A stretch of DNA of 7,479 nt, from positions 1 through 7,479 of the forward strand of contig JAHDBQ010000040.1 in NCBI GenBank assembly GCA_020630305.1, read 5' to 3'. Position 1 is the first letter of the stretch. Every line of letters starts with the position of its first letter. The notes under the pieces are model-generated. The model made no database searches, was not told where the DNA came from, and saw nothing but the letters and a program-made list of their open reading frames with translations. Below are positions 1-6,463 of this stretch, piece after piece. Source of the DNA: Alphaproteobacteria bacterium (lineage in GTDB: Bacteria > Pseudomonadota > Alphaproteobacteria > Rickettsiales > Rickettsiaceae). The translations under genes and the position numbers were made by a program.

Positions 1-1
1 T

Positions 2-73
2 GTATTTTTTGGAGCTAAATTAGAAATAGAGTTGTCAATAAAAGCTTATATAAGCTACCAAAACACTAAATAA
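2..73 (+). CDS. possible 3' end of an upstream gene (partial)
   Basis: One frame is open from the left edge to a TAA at 71-73, giving 23 codons. The residues alternate between hydrophobic and polar (for example KLEIELSIKAYISYQ), as in a beta-strand-rich protein terminus such as an outer-membrane barrel. If real, its stop lies 25 nt before the next start and the two genes could be co-transcribed. A frame of this length can easily occur by chance in AT-rich DNA, and no family is recognisable. The alternative is that this is simply the 5' leader of the following gene. Confidence 0.25.
   Translation, partial: VFFGAKLEIELSIKAYISYQNTK
43..56. repeat. perfect 14-bp palindrome upstream of the peptidase-like gene
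   Basis: AGCTTATATAAGCT is identical to its reverse complement and ends 42 nt before the ATG at 99. It contains TATAAG at 49-54, which resembles a -10 box, but no -35 element lies at normal spacing (TTGTCA at 32-37 is only 11 bp away). It could be a small operator, or chance in AT-rich DNA. Confidence 0.3.
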
Positions 74-98
74 ATAATTTAAAATAAAGGTTACAATT

Positions 99-1313
99 AT
101 GTCTAAGAATAAAGAGTCAACTAATCCTGCAGCATTTTTAACAACTGCTATACGCGGCATGAGATCAATGCAAAACAATATTAATAAAGATCAGCAAAAA
201 TTACTTGAGAAAACAGCGACTATATATAATGAGAATAAGGAGGTTAATGATAATTTTACTCAGTTAGTTATTGATAGAGTTAAATTGTTCAAAAAAGCTT
301 CGGAAGATTTCAATGAGAGTTTAAATAAATTAAAAGCAGATAACAAGGATGATTACAACAAGTTGCCATTTGGCGTGCGTAGCAATAAGGCTTTAGATAT
401 TGCGACTCATACTTTAGAAACAATAGAAAAAAATCCAAATATCATAGATCGGCTCTGTAAAGGAACTATTCCTTTTGATTCTAGCATAACTAAAAGTTTG
501 CCTAGTTTGACCTTGGAAGAAAATGAAAATTATTGGGGTACGTCTAAAGTAACAATCACTAGCTTTTTACTGAAGCAAATTCATGATGAATTAGCGGGTG
601 AGTCATTAAATTACGATGATTATCCAGCTATTTTTCATCCATTCGATGCTGGTAGCGTTCAGGAATCTCCTTATTATGTAATTCATAGCGGTTATTCCTG
701 GGGAGGGGATCGTGCCTCAACTATTCAAACTAAACCTTATGATTGCACCAGCATGTTAGAAGATGTTTACCAACTACCTCCAAATACTGCTAGCTCAGCA
801 GATTTAGTGCTATCTGCTAGGTTTATAGATAATCCAGAATATAACCTAACTATAGACGCATGGAAATGGAGCACAGATACTTGGAAAGAAAGCCCAAGCT
901 ATAAGTTAACTGAGTTGCTTAATACTCATCAGAATCCAGAAGTTGGTGATATCGTAGCGCTTAGAAGATTTAATGAGAAATCTACACAAGAAAACAGCCT
1001 AGGCACTGGAGGCCATGGCGCTATTTTTGTTGGTAATGATAATGGACATCAAGTTGTTATTGAATATACCAGAGAAATGCCAAATATGGAAGGTTTTGGT
1101 ATAAGGTATAAAAAAGATGGTGATGAACAAAACACCAATGAAGTACATTACCTAATTAGGAACAATGATGGTTTAGATTTGAGTAAGTTAATTGATGCCC
1201 CAGAGGTTATTATGTATGATATCAATAATCCACAGCAAACTCTGGATACGCTTACCGAATATGCAGACTGCATGCTTGCCGGAAACCATTTATCTGAAGA
1301 GCTTGATTGTTAG
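99..1313 (+). CDS. NlpC/P60-like (papain-fold) cysteine peptidase-type protein, no signal peptide
   Basis: This 404-residue protein belongs to no named family I recognise over its full length, but its second half carries the landmarks of the NlpC/P60 and CHAP superfamily. These are YSWGG (199-203), YDCTSMLEDVY (214-224, candidate nucleophile Cys216), PEVGDIVAL (280-288, the strand before the catalytic His) and GGHGAIFVG (304-312, candidate His306). A Glu follows at 322 (VVIEYTRE), a plausible third catalytic residue of the CHAP kind. Known members cleave peptidoglycan peptides or act as amidases or amidotransferases. About 80 residues separate the Cys and GD motifs, longer than usual. The N-terminal region, about 20-110, is charged, helical and coiled-coil-like. 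There is no signal peptide or membrane segment, so the product is either cytoplasmic or exported by a non-Sec route (inference). The start is supported by AAAGG at 86-90, eight bases upstream. A strong terminator follows, so it is not part of the ndk operon. Fold assignment is moderately sure; substrate and role are unknown. Confidence 0.8.
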   Translation: MSKNKESTNPAAFLTTAIRGMRSMQNNINKDQQKLLEKTATIYNENKEVNDNFTQLVIDRVKLFKKASEDFNESLNKLKADNKDDYNKLPFGVRSNKALDIATHTLETIEKNPNIIDRLCKGTIPFDSSITKSLPSLTLEENENYWGTSKVTITSFLLKQIHDELAGESLNYDDYPAIFHPFDAGSVQESPYYVIHSGYSWGGDRASTIQTKPYDCTSMLEDVYQLPPNTASSADLVLSARFIDNPEYNLTIDAWKWSTDTWKESPSYKLTELLNTHQNPEVGDIVALRRFNEKSTQENSLGTGGHGAIFVGNDNGHQVVIEYTREMPNMEGFGIRYKKDGDEQNTNEVHYLIRNNDGLDLSKLIDAPEVIMYDINNPQQTLDTLTEYADCMLAGNHLSEELDC

Positions 1314-1335
1314 GTTTGACCTCATCTGCAAATTT

Positions 1336-1371
1336 AAAAGGCCGTGTTGCTTTGTTAAAACGGCCTTTTTT
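1336..1371 (+). terminator. intrinsic terminator after the peptidase-like gene
   Basis: The perfect 10-bp arms AAAAGGCCGT (1336-1345) and ACGGCCTTTT (1360-1369) enclose a 14-nt loop, and the T run continues to 1371. It begins 22 nt after the stop codon at 1313. Read on the minus strand, the stem is also followed by a short T-rich run. It may therefore originally have ended transcription of the convergent lysK remnant as well. Confidence 0.88.
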
Positions 1372-1397
1372 GCTTACTTTTAATACAACTGCATAAA

Positions 1398-1653
1398 CTA
1401 TATTTTGTTTTCAATTAAAGCTATCGTTTCTTGGATGCCGTATAGTTTGAAGAAGCTACCAACCTTGGCCCTTGAGTTTGCCCTAGCAATATCTCGTATA
1501 TCTCTTTAAAGAAATCTCGTAAATTCTCATAGCCGACTTCTCTACCAATCACTTTGATTAGGCTTTGAATTTCTCTTCTGCGGTTTCTGATTCATTTATA
1601 CCTTGCAAAGCCTCGATAATCTGATTAAGCAGCTGTTTTTACTTATTATCTTC
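1398..1653 (-). pseudogene. lysK: lysK remnant: C-terminal end of class I lysyl-tRNA synthetase, frameshifted
   Basis: No intact frame exists, but joining minus-strand frames rebuilds the C-terminus of class I LysRS, which charges tRNA-Lys. From 1642 it reads [22 protein letters not shown], then after a break near 1568-1574 [17 protein letters not shown] and [20 protein letters not shown]. After a second break near 1459-1461 it reads [20 protein letters not shown] and a stop at 1398-1400. The LLGQ-x-x-GPR-x-GSF-x-x-LYGI-x-ETI-x-LI pattern is the conserved tail of this family. Each break fits loss of one base, an A from the GAGAAATT run and a G from TTGGTAGC. An in-frame TAA at 1642-1644 precedes KQLLNQ. 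Only about 85 of roughly 530 codons remain, and homology fades upstream of about 1653. The full enzyme must be supplied by another lysK or by a class II LysRS elsewhere. Identification is from memory of the family, but the length of the match makes chance unlikely. Confidence 0.82.
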
Positions 1654-1682
1654 TAAAAAAAGAAAATAATTTAAATTTTTTC

Positions 1683-1711
1683 TGGACTTTTCAGGGGGGG
1701 CGATGTATAAA
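1683..1711 (+). promoter_or_regulatory. sigma70-type promoter of the tRNA gene
   Basis: A -35-like TGGACT (1683-1688) and a -10 TATAAA (1706-1711) are separated by exactly 17 bp. The spacer holds a run of seven G (1694-1700), striking in this AT-rich region. Transcription would begin near 1718, about 28 nt before the mature tRNA 5' end. Confidence 0.6.
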
Positions 1712-1716
1712 GATCG

Positions 1717-1736
1717 TTAAGTTAGTTATAACTTAA
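1717..1736. repeat. 8-bp inverted repeat in the tRNA leader
   Basis: TTAAGTTA (1717-1724) and TAACTTAA (1729-1736) are perfect inverted copies around a GTTA spacer. They cover the predicted transcription start and leader between the promoter and the tRNA. The element could be an operator, a weak leader hairpin or a processing signal. All-A/T-rich arms make the RNA hairpin weak. Confidence 0.4.
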
Positions 1737-1745
1737 TCACATAAA

Positions 1746-1822
1746 GGGCTTGTAGCTCAGTTGGTTAGAGCGCTCCGCTCATAACGGAGTGGTCGCAGGT
1801 TCAAGTCCTGCCGGGCCCACCA
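1746..1822 (+). tRNA. tRNA with CAU anticodon, probably tRNA-Ile2 (lysidine-modified); elongator Met possible
   Basis: A full 77-nt cloverleaf can be folded. The acceptor pairs GGGCTTG (1746-1752) with CGGGCCC (1812-1818), including two G-U pairs. The D stem is GCTC/GAGC. The anticodon stem CTCCG/CGGAG encloses the loop CTCATAA with anticodon CAT at 1780-1782. The variable loop is short, the T stem is GCAGG/CCTGC with loop TTCAAGT, the discriminator is A1819, and CCA is encoded (1820-1822). It is not the initiator tRNA: position 1 pairs with 72, and the three G-C pairs of the initiator anticodon stem are absent. The C4-G69 pair favours tRNA-Ile2, whose C34 becomes lysidine through TilS to read AUA, a frequent codon in AT-rich genomes. 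The next base pair is U-G rather than the C-G of E. coli Ile2, so elongator tRNA-Met is not excluded. Confidence 0.95.
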
Positions 1823-1860
1823 TCTATATTCCAATTTATCATCAAAAAGCAAAAAAACAC

Positions 1861-1889
1861 TTGCAAAGAAATTCACCTTTCTTTATAAA
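1861..1889 (+). promoter_or_regulatory. sigma70-type promoter of the ndk operon
   Basis: TTGCAA (1861-1866) and TATAAA (1884-1889) are separated by 17 bp and sit 38 nt before the ndk start codon. No terminator separates the tRNA from ndk, so read-through is also possible. No other convincing promoter was seen in the tightly packed genes downstream, so this one may serve the whole cluster. Confidence 0.6.
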
Positions 1890-1927
1890 TATGATTTCAA
1901 ATTAAAATTATTAAAGGTTTATACAAT

Positions 1928-2350
1928 ATGAGCATTGAATATACATTCTCAATAATCAAGCCAGATGCAACAAAAAGAAATGTAACTGGTGCAATTAATT
2001 CTTATCTAGAAAAGGCTGGGCTTTCAGTAGCAGCACAAAAAATGGTAGTGCTAACTAAAGATCAAGCAGAGTCATTCTATGGTGAGCATAAAGAAAGACC
2101 ATTTTTTGGTAGCCTTGTTAGCTACATGACTTCAGGCCCTGTAATACTTCAAGTATTAAAAGGTGAAAATGCTGTTGCTAAAAACAGAGAAGTTATGGGC
2201 GCAACAAATCCAGCAGAAGCAGATGCAGGCACAATTAGAAAAGACTTTGCAGAAAGTATTGAAGCAAATAGCGTGCATGGTTCAGATAGCCCAGAGAGTG
2301 CTGAAAGAGAAATTTCTTTTTTCTTTAACAAAGAGGAAATTGTAATCTAA
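1928..2350 (+). CDS. ndk: nucleoside diphosphate kinase
   Basis: Transfers the gamma-phosphate of ATP to nucleoside diphosphates through a phosphohistidine intermediate, balancing cytosolic NTP and dNTP pools. The 140-residue length is normal for the family. The N-terminal strand with [10 protein letters not shown] (9-18) includes Lys11. Tyr51 lies in [12 protein letters not shown], Arg104 in TIRKDF, and the signature [12 protein letters not shown] (114-125) contains the catalytic His117. The ATG is preceded by AAAGG at 1913-1917 with a 10-nt spacer and a promoter at 1861-1889. It is the first gene of the tight cluster, and its stop codon overlaps the Shine-Dalgarno sequence of mnmG, so the two are probably translationally linked. 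No abnormal residues were seen. Confidence 0.98.
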   Translation: MSIEYTFSIIKPDATKRNVTGAINSYLEKAGLSVAAQKMVVLTKDQAESFYGEHKERPFFGSLVSYMTSGPVILQVLKGENAVAKNREVMGATNPAEADAGTIRKDFAESIEANSVHGSDSPESAEREISFFFNKEEIVI

Positions 2351-2368
2351 AGGAAATTGTTTCACGTG
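2349..2368 (+). promoter_or_regulatory. ribosome binding site and start-codon choice of mnmG
   Basis: AAAGGA (2349-2354) overlaps the ndk stop. The upstream candidate TTG (2357) lies only two bases after it, too close for normal initiation. The next in-frame start, GTG (2366), has an 11-nt spacer and gives [12 protein letters not shown], as short as the N-termini of related MnmG proteins. GTG is therefore preferred. The TTG start would add three residues (MFH) and is not excluded. Confidence 0.55.
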
Positions 2369-2373
2369 AAAAG
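2358..2373. promoter_or_regulatory. parS: parS centromere site (ParB/Spo0J binding)
   Basis: TGTTTCACGTGAAAAG matches the widely conserved chromosomal parS sequence TGTTTCACGTGAAACA at 14 of 16 positions; only the last two differ. The core TTTCACGTGAAA (2360-2371) is a perfect 12-bp palindrome. ParB clamps load at such sites, spread along the DNA and recruit ParA and condensin. parB lies about 3.2 kb downstream in the same window. The site straddles the mnmG start region, so it must satisfy both DNA binding and translation. Confidence 0.85.
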
Positions 2374-4216
2374 ATATGATGTAATTGTAATAGGTGGAGG
2401 GCATGCAGGGTGTGAAGCAGCTGCAGCCTCTGCTAGGTGCGGTGCTAGCACGTTATTAATTACATTAAAGCCGGAAAATTTGGGCGAAATGTCCTGCAAT
2501 CCGGCCATAGGGGGAGTAGCAAAAGGCATTTTGGTAAGGGAGATAGACGCGCTAGACGGGCTTATGGGAAGGGTCATTGATAAGTCTGGCATACATTATA
2601 AAATGCTGAATGAAAGCAAGGGGCCTGCCGTGTGGGGCCCTAGAGCTCAAGCAGATAGATCTTTGTATAGACAAAGTATGTATGAGGAGATAGATAATCA
2701 AGAAAATCTTGATGTAATTTATGACTCGGTAGAAGATATTTTAATAGAGGGTAGAGTAGTTCGCAGTGTTGTAACAAAAACAAATGGTGATATTGAGGCT
2801 GCTTCTGTGGTATTAACGACTGGCACATTTTTGTCCGGGGTCATTCATATTGGGGATAAAAAATACCCAGCAGGTAGGGATGGAGAGCCAGCATCATATG
2901 GTCTATCTAAAACTTTAGACAGAGAGGGTTTTAATTTATCTAGGCTAAAAACGGGCACGCCAGCAAGATTAGATTCAACTACAATTGATTATTCTAGGAC
3001 CGAACCTCAACCGGGGGACAAAGTGCCAAGGACTTTTTCTTCGATGGTTTTAAATGTGGATGTGCCTCAGATTAACTGTTATATAACATCAACAACCGCA
3101 AAGACGCACAAAATTATACAAGATAATATCAAGAAATCAGCAGTATATTCGGATCAAATAAATGGTGTGGGCCCTAGATACTGCCCATCTATTGAAGATA
3201 AGATAGTTAGATTCAGTTCCAAAGCAAGTCATCTAGTGTTTTTAGAGCCTGAAGGTTTGGATGATAATGTGGTATATCCAAATGGTATTTCTACTTCATT
3301 ACCAGAAGATGTTCAAGAAAAATTTATTAGAACGATACCGGGGCTTGAAAATGTTAGAATAATAAAGCCTGGATATGCTATTGAGTATGATTATGTTGAC
3401 CCTAGAGAGCTTCACCATACTATGGAAACAAAAAAAGTTGATGGGTTATTTTTAGCTGGTCAAATTAACGGCACTACTGGCTATGAAGAAGCAGGAGGGC
3501 AAGGTCTTGTTGCAGGAGCTAATGCTGCTCTTAAAACTCTGGGAAAAGAGAGTTTTGTTTTAAGCCGCTCTGATTCTTACATTGGAGTAATGATAGATGA
3601 TTTAGTTACCTTGGGAACTTCAGAGCCTTATAGAATGTTTACGTCACGATCTGAATATCGTTTGTCGCTCAGAGCAGATAATGCAGATTTAAGATTGACG
3701 CAAAAGGGAATTGATGTTGGTATTGTTAGAGAAAAGAGAAAAGATCATTTTAATGATAAGCTTGAAAAATTAGAAGCATTAAGGCGCTTATTAAAGGAAA
3801 ATATTTATACCACAAACCAACTAGTAAAATTGGGGTTTAAAGTTTCTCAGGATGGTTCAAGAAAAAGTCTTTATGAATTAATTGGTTTGCCTGGCTTTGG
3901 TGTAGATAAAATAAAAAAGCTTTGCTCGAGTGTAAATAACTATTCTGATTCAATATTAAGCTATTTATTTATAGAGTCTAAATATTCATCGTACCTAAAA
4001 AGGCAAGAAAGCGATATCAAAATGTTCAGGCTTGAGGAGGAGGCGGAAATACCAGCTGATATTGATTATAAATCAATAAAGAGTCTTTCTAACGAAGTTC
4101 AAGAAAAGTTACTATCAAACAAGCCAAGAACAATATCTACAGCAAAGAAAATACCTGGAATAACTCCTTCCGCTATTACTGCTATCATAATTCATATGAA
4201 GGGGCAAAATGCTTGA
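2366..4216 (+). CDS. mnmG: tRNA uridine-5-carboxymethylaminomethyl(34) synthesis enzyme MnmG (GidA)
   Basis: FAD enzyme that, with the GTPase MnmE, adds the aminomethyl or carboxymethylaminomethyl group to wobble U34 of certain tRNAs in the cytoplasm. Numbered from GTG 2366 (616 residues, normal for the family), the FAD-binding loop is GGGHAG (10-15). MSCNPAIGG (42-50) contains one conserved Cys (44). GPRAQADR begins at 91. [15 protein letters not shown] (269-283) is the first family signature and holds the second conserved Cys (273). [17 protein letters not shown], from 364, is the second signature. The C-terminal tRNA- and MnmE-binding helical region is intact and ends [14 protein letters not shown], as in relatives. 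It follows ndk by 15 nt and overlaps rsmG by 8 nt. A parS site covers its start. Starting at TTG 2357 would add MFH. No damage was seen. Confidence 0.97.
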   Translation: MKRYDVIVIGGGHAGCEAAAASARCGASTLLITLKPENLGEMSCNPAIGGVAKGILVREIDALDGLMGRVIDKSGIHYKMLNESKGPAVWGPRAQADRSLYRQSMYEEIDNQENLDVIYDSVEDILIEGRVVRSVVTKTNGDIEAASVVLTTGTFLSGVIHIGDKKYPAGRDGEPASYGLSKTLDREGFNLSRLKTGTPARLDSTTIDYSRTEPQPGDKVPRTFSSMVLNVDVPQINCYITSTTAKTHKIIQDNIKKSAVYSDQINGVGPRYCPSIEDKIVRFSSKASHLVFLEPEGLDDNVVYPNGISTSLPEDVQEKFIRTIPGLENVRIIKPGYAIEYDYVDPRELHHTMETKKVDGLFLAGQINGTTGYEEAGGQGLVAGANAALKTLGKESFVLSRSDSYIGVMIDDLVTLGTSEPYRMFTSRSEYRLSLRADNADLRLTQKGIDVGIVREKRKDHFNDKLEKLEALRRLLKENIYTTNQLVKLGFKVSQDGSRKSLYELIGLPGFGVDKIKKLCSSVNNYSDSILSYLFIESKYSSYLKRQESDIKMFRLEEEAEIPADIDYKSIKSLSNEVQEKLLSNKPRTISTAKKIPGITPSAITAIIIHMKGQNA

Positions 4217-4799
4217 GAGTGTTTCATGTGAAGTGAGAGAGTGTTTGGAAGAATACAAGCAGTTATTACTTAAATGGAATGAAAAAATAAATTTGATAGG
4301 TTCATCAACTGCTAATGATATTGATAATAGGCATTTTTTAGACTCACTGCAATTGGTACAATATATTAAAAATTTCGATATTGAAATTATTGATTTTGGC
4401 TCCGGCGCAGGGTTGCCTGGAATTGTGCTGTCAATATGTGGAGTTAGAAAAGTTACTTTAGTAGAGAGTGACACAAGAAAATGCGCTTTCTTGCGTCAAG
4501 CTGCTAAGCTCTCTAGCAACGAGGTTAGGATTATTAATGATAGAATTGAAAATATTGATACTATTAATTGTGATATTATAACATCTAGGGCATTTAGTGA
4601 GCTAAGTAATATATTTGATTTGGCATCAAGATTTGAAGTTAAAGATAAATTTTTATTGCATAAAGGCCTGTCGTATCAAAAAGAAATTGGCAAAGCGCAA
4701 AGAGATTGGTTGTTTAATTATGAAGTTCATGATAGCATTAGTTCTTGTGAAGGTAAGGTATTAGAAATAAAAAACTTGAAAAAGAATAATGAGCGCTAA
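4209..4799 (+). CDS. rsmG: 16S rRNA (guanine-527-N7) methyltransferase RsmG (GidB)
   Basis: S-adenosylmethionine-dependent enzyme making m7G at position 527 of 16S rRNA, in the 530 loop of the small subunit. The protein has 196 residues, within the family range. Conserved elements in order are WNEKINLIG (23-31), RHFLDSLQL (41-49), the SAM-binding motif [12 protein letters not shown] (61-72), [12 protein letters not shown] (85-96) and TSRAFS (125-130). The ATG overlaps the end of mnmG by 8 nt, with GAAGGGG at 4198-4204 as its ribosome binding site. The gene overlaps parA by 11 nt. The N-terminus VSCEV (5-9) corresponds to VSRET in many relatives, a peptide produced by an embedded parS sequence. 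Here the DNA has drifted. Confidence 0.96.
   Translation: MLESVSCEVRECLEEYKQLLLKWNEKINLIGSSTANDIDNRHFLDSLQLVQYIKNFDIEIIDFGSGAGLPGIVLSICGVRKVTLVESDTRKCAFLRQAAKLSSNEVRIINDRIENIDTINCDIITSRAFSELSNIFDLASRFEVKDKFLLHKGLSYQKEIGKAQRDWLFNYEVHDSISSCEGKVLEIKNLKKNNER
4220..4235. promoter_or_regulatory. degenerate parS-like sequence in the rsmG start
   Basis: TGTTTCATGTGAAGTG matches the parS consensus TGTTTCACGTGAAACA at 12 of 16 positions, with changes at 8, 14, 15 and 16. The loss of the central C of CACGTG and of the right-hand end makes strong ParB binding doubtful. It lies at the codons where rsmG genes of many bacteria carry an intact site, so it is probably a decayed or low-affinity parS. Confidence 0.45.
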
Positions 4800-5580
4800 A
4801 ATTATTTCTGTAGTAAATCAAAAAGGTGGCGTGGGTAAGACTACCACGGCTGTGAATTTGGCTACGATTTTTGCAGTTATGGATAAGAGGGTTTTGCTAG
4901 TCGATATTGATTCTCAGGGTAATAGTAGCAGTGGAGTCGGTATTGCACAAGGTGACAGGAAAATAACATCTTATAACTTATTTTGTGGTAGTCATGATAT
5001 TAACGATGCCATTCACAAAACCGAAGTTCCTGGATTGTTTGTTGTTTCTTCGAATACAAATTTGGCCGCTGCTGAGCTCGATTTAGCTGGCAAAGATAGT
5101 CATGAATATATATTGCAAGAAATTTTAAAGCCAGTAATTGATGAATTTGATTATATTTTAATTGACTGTCCACCATCTCTTGGTATTTTAACCCTTAATG
5201 CATTGGTTGCCAGTCATGAAGTTTTGATTCCTATGTTATGTGATTTCTATTCCTTGGAAGGCTTAAGCCATTTACTTAAAACTATTGAGATCATCGAGAA
5301 AAAATTGAATCCAAAAATAAAGATTGCAGGAATTTTATTTACAATGTACGATAAACGCAATAAATTGACTGAGCAGGTTGAAAGTGACGTTAGATCTTGC
5401 CTTGGTAAATTAGTGTATGATACCAGAATCCCGCGTAACGTTAAATTGTCGGAAGCTCCTTCACATGGAAAGGCAGCTATAATATACGATCATAAATGTT
5501 CGGGTTCTCTTGCATATATTAGCTTGGCAAAAGAGATAATGTCCCGCCAGGGACAAAAAGAAGAAGTTTTAGAATTATAA
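4789..5580 (+). CDS. parA: chromosome partitioning ATPase ParA (Soj)
   Basis: ATP-dependent, DNA-binding ATPase that moves or anchors ParB-parS complexes along the nucleoid. The protein has 263 residues, typical of small chromosomal ParA proteins without an N-terminal regulatory domain. The deviant Walker A motif is KGGVGKTTT (12-20) with signature Lys12 and Lys17. The second conserved loop is VDIDSQGN (38-45), and Walker B with its following loop is DYILIDCPPSLG (121-132). Ser42 replaces the proline common in the D-x-D-P-Q-x-N motif, with no obvious loss of catalytic groups. The ATG overlaps rsmG by 11 nt with only a weak purine-rich ribosome binding site, suggesting translational coupling. 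parB follows after 16 nt. Residues SEAPSHGKAAIIYD near the end match the family C-terminus. Confidence 0.97.
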   Translation: MSAKIISVVNQKGGVGKTTTAVNLATIFAVMDKRVLLVDIDSQGNSSSGVGIAQGDRKITSYNLFCGSHDINDAIHKTEVPGLFVVSSNTNLAAAELDLAGKDSHEYILQEILKPVIDEFDYILIDCPPSLGILTLNALVASHEVLIPMLCDFYSLEGLSHLLKTIEIIEKKLNPKIKIAGILFTMYDKRNKLTEQVESDVRSCLGKLVYDTRIPRNVKLSEAPSHGKAAIIYDHKCSGSLAYISLAKEIMSRQGQKEEVLEL

Positions 5581-5596
5581 TTTTACAGGTTTATTT

Positions 5597-6463
5597 ATGA
5601 GTAATAGAGTTTTAGGAAGGGGATTATCTTCATTGCTTAAGGAAGAAGTGGCTCCAGTAGAAATAAGCACATCTGAGAATTCATTAGATATTGATTTGCT
5701 TGATATTAATACAGACCAGCCCCGCAAAATTTTTGATAAAGAAAAAATCAAGGAACTGGCGGATTCTATAGTTAGCCATGGTCTGGTGCAACCGATTGTT
5801 GTGAAAAAACTAATTTCTGGCAGATACCAGATAATTGCTGGAGAGCGTAGATTTAGGGCGTGCAGACTTGCTGGTTTAAAGAATGTTCCTGTTATAAAAA
5901 AGGATTTTGATAGAAAGCAGATTCTAGAAATAGCCCTGATAGAAAATATTCAGCGTCAAGAACTTACAGCTATAGAAGAAGCAGAAGGCTATCAAAAGCT
6001 AGTTGAGGAATATGGTTATTCTGCAGCAGATCTAGCTGCATCTGTTGGTAAAAGTCGAAGTCATGTGGCAAATATTTTGCGCCTAAATCAGCTGCCTGAT
6101 TTGGTCAAGCAAATGGTGAATGAAGGTAAGCTTAGTATGGGCCATGCTCGTTGTTTAATTGCAGTTGAAGATGCTGAAAATTTGGCAGCTAAGATAATTG
6201 CAAATGATTTAAATGTGAGGCAAGCTGAGGATCTGGCTAATCAAAGAAAAAACAATGCACGCAAAAAAAATAAGGACCACTCGCAAGGCAATAATAGTAA
6301 TCAAGAAGTAGACGAGGATTTAGTATTGCTTGGTTATTCACTGAGCGAGAAATACGGAGTTAAAGTTGTTGTTGAAAATTCATGGAATGGTGGTAAAGTA
6401 TCATTTCATTACAGCAATCTAGAAGAGCTAGATAAAATTCTAACAAAAATAGGACAAAATTAA
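5597..6463 (+). CDS. parB: chromosome partitioning protein ParB (Spo0J)
   Basis: CTP-dependent DNA clamp that loads at parS, spreads and stimulates ParA. Its 288 residues show the full family layout. GRGLSSLL (7-14) at the N-terminus is the ParA-contacting motif. The CTP-binding N domain follows with HGLVQPIVV (61-69), AGERRFRA (81-88, holding the GERR box) and ENIQR (116-120). The parS-reading helix-turn-helix covers [20 protein letters not shown] (142-161). A low-complexity Asn/Lys-rich linker (about 216-237) leads to a C-terminal dimerisation domain (about 239-286). The ATG is preceded by ACAGG (5585-5589). Its target site is present in the mnmG start, which supports a working ParABS module. 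Its TAA overlaps the next gene's ATG by one base. Confidence 0.97.
   Translation: MSNRVLGRGLSSLLKEEVAPVEISTSENSLDIDLLDINTDQPRKIFDKEKIKELADSIVSHGLVQPIVVKKLISGRYQIIAGERRFRACRLAGLKNVPVIKKDFDRKQILEIALIENIQRQELTAIEEAEGYQKLVEEYGYSAADLAASVGKSRSHVANILRLNQLPDLVKQMVNEGKLSMGHARCLIAVEDAENLAAKIIANDLNVRQAEDLANQRKNNARKKNKDHSQGNNSNQEVDEDLVLLGYSLSEKYGVKVVVENSWNGGKVSFHYSNLEELDKILTKIGQN

Noticed and set aside
32..54. Promoter made of TTGTCA (32-37) and TATAAG (49-54)
   Set aside because: The 11-bp spacing is far too short for a sigma70 promoter, and no better-spaced -35 was found.
1192..1383. 63-codon plus-strand frame overlapping the end of the peptidase-like gene and its terminator
   Set aside because: It lies in another frame of a convincing gene, runs through the terminator hairpin and has no recognisable protein features.
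1314..1745. Mobile element or CRISPR array in the gap before the tRNA
   Set aside because: There are no repeated spacers, terminal inverted repeats or transposase fragments; the content is explained by a terminator, the lysK remnant and a promoter.
1746..1822. Initiator tRNA-fMet
   Set aside because: Base 1 pairs with base 72 and the three consecutive G-C pairs of the initiator anticodon stem are absent.
2149..2345. Frames on both strands inside ndk
   Set aside because: The ndk frame is complete with an intact active site; these are alternative-frame readings of it.
4115..4474. 119-codon minus-strand frame across the mnmG/rsmG junction
   Set aside because: Both plus-strand genes are conserved here; the antisense translation is Ser-rich low-complexity sequence typical of shadow frames.
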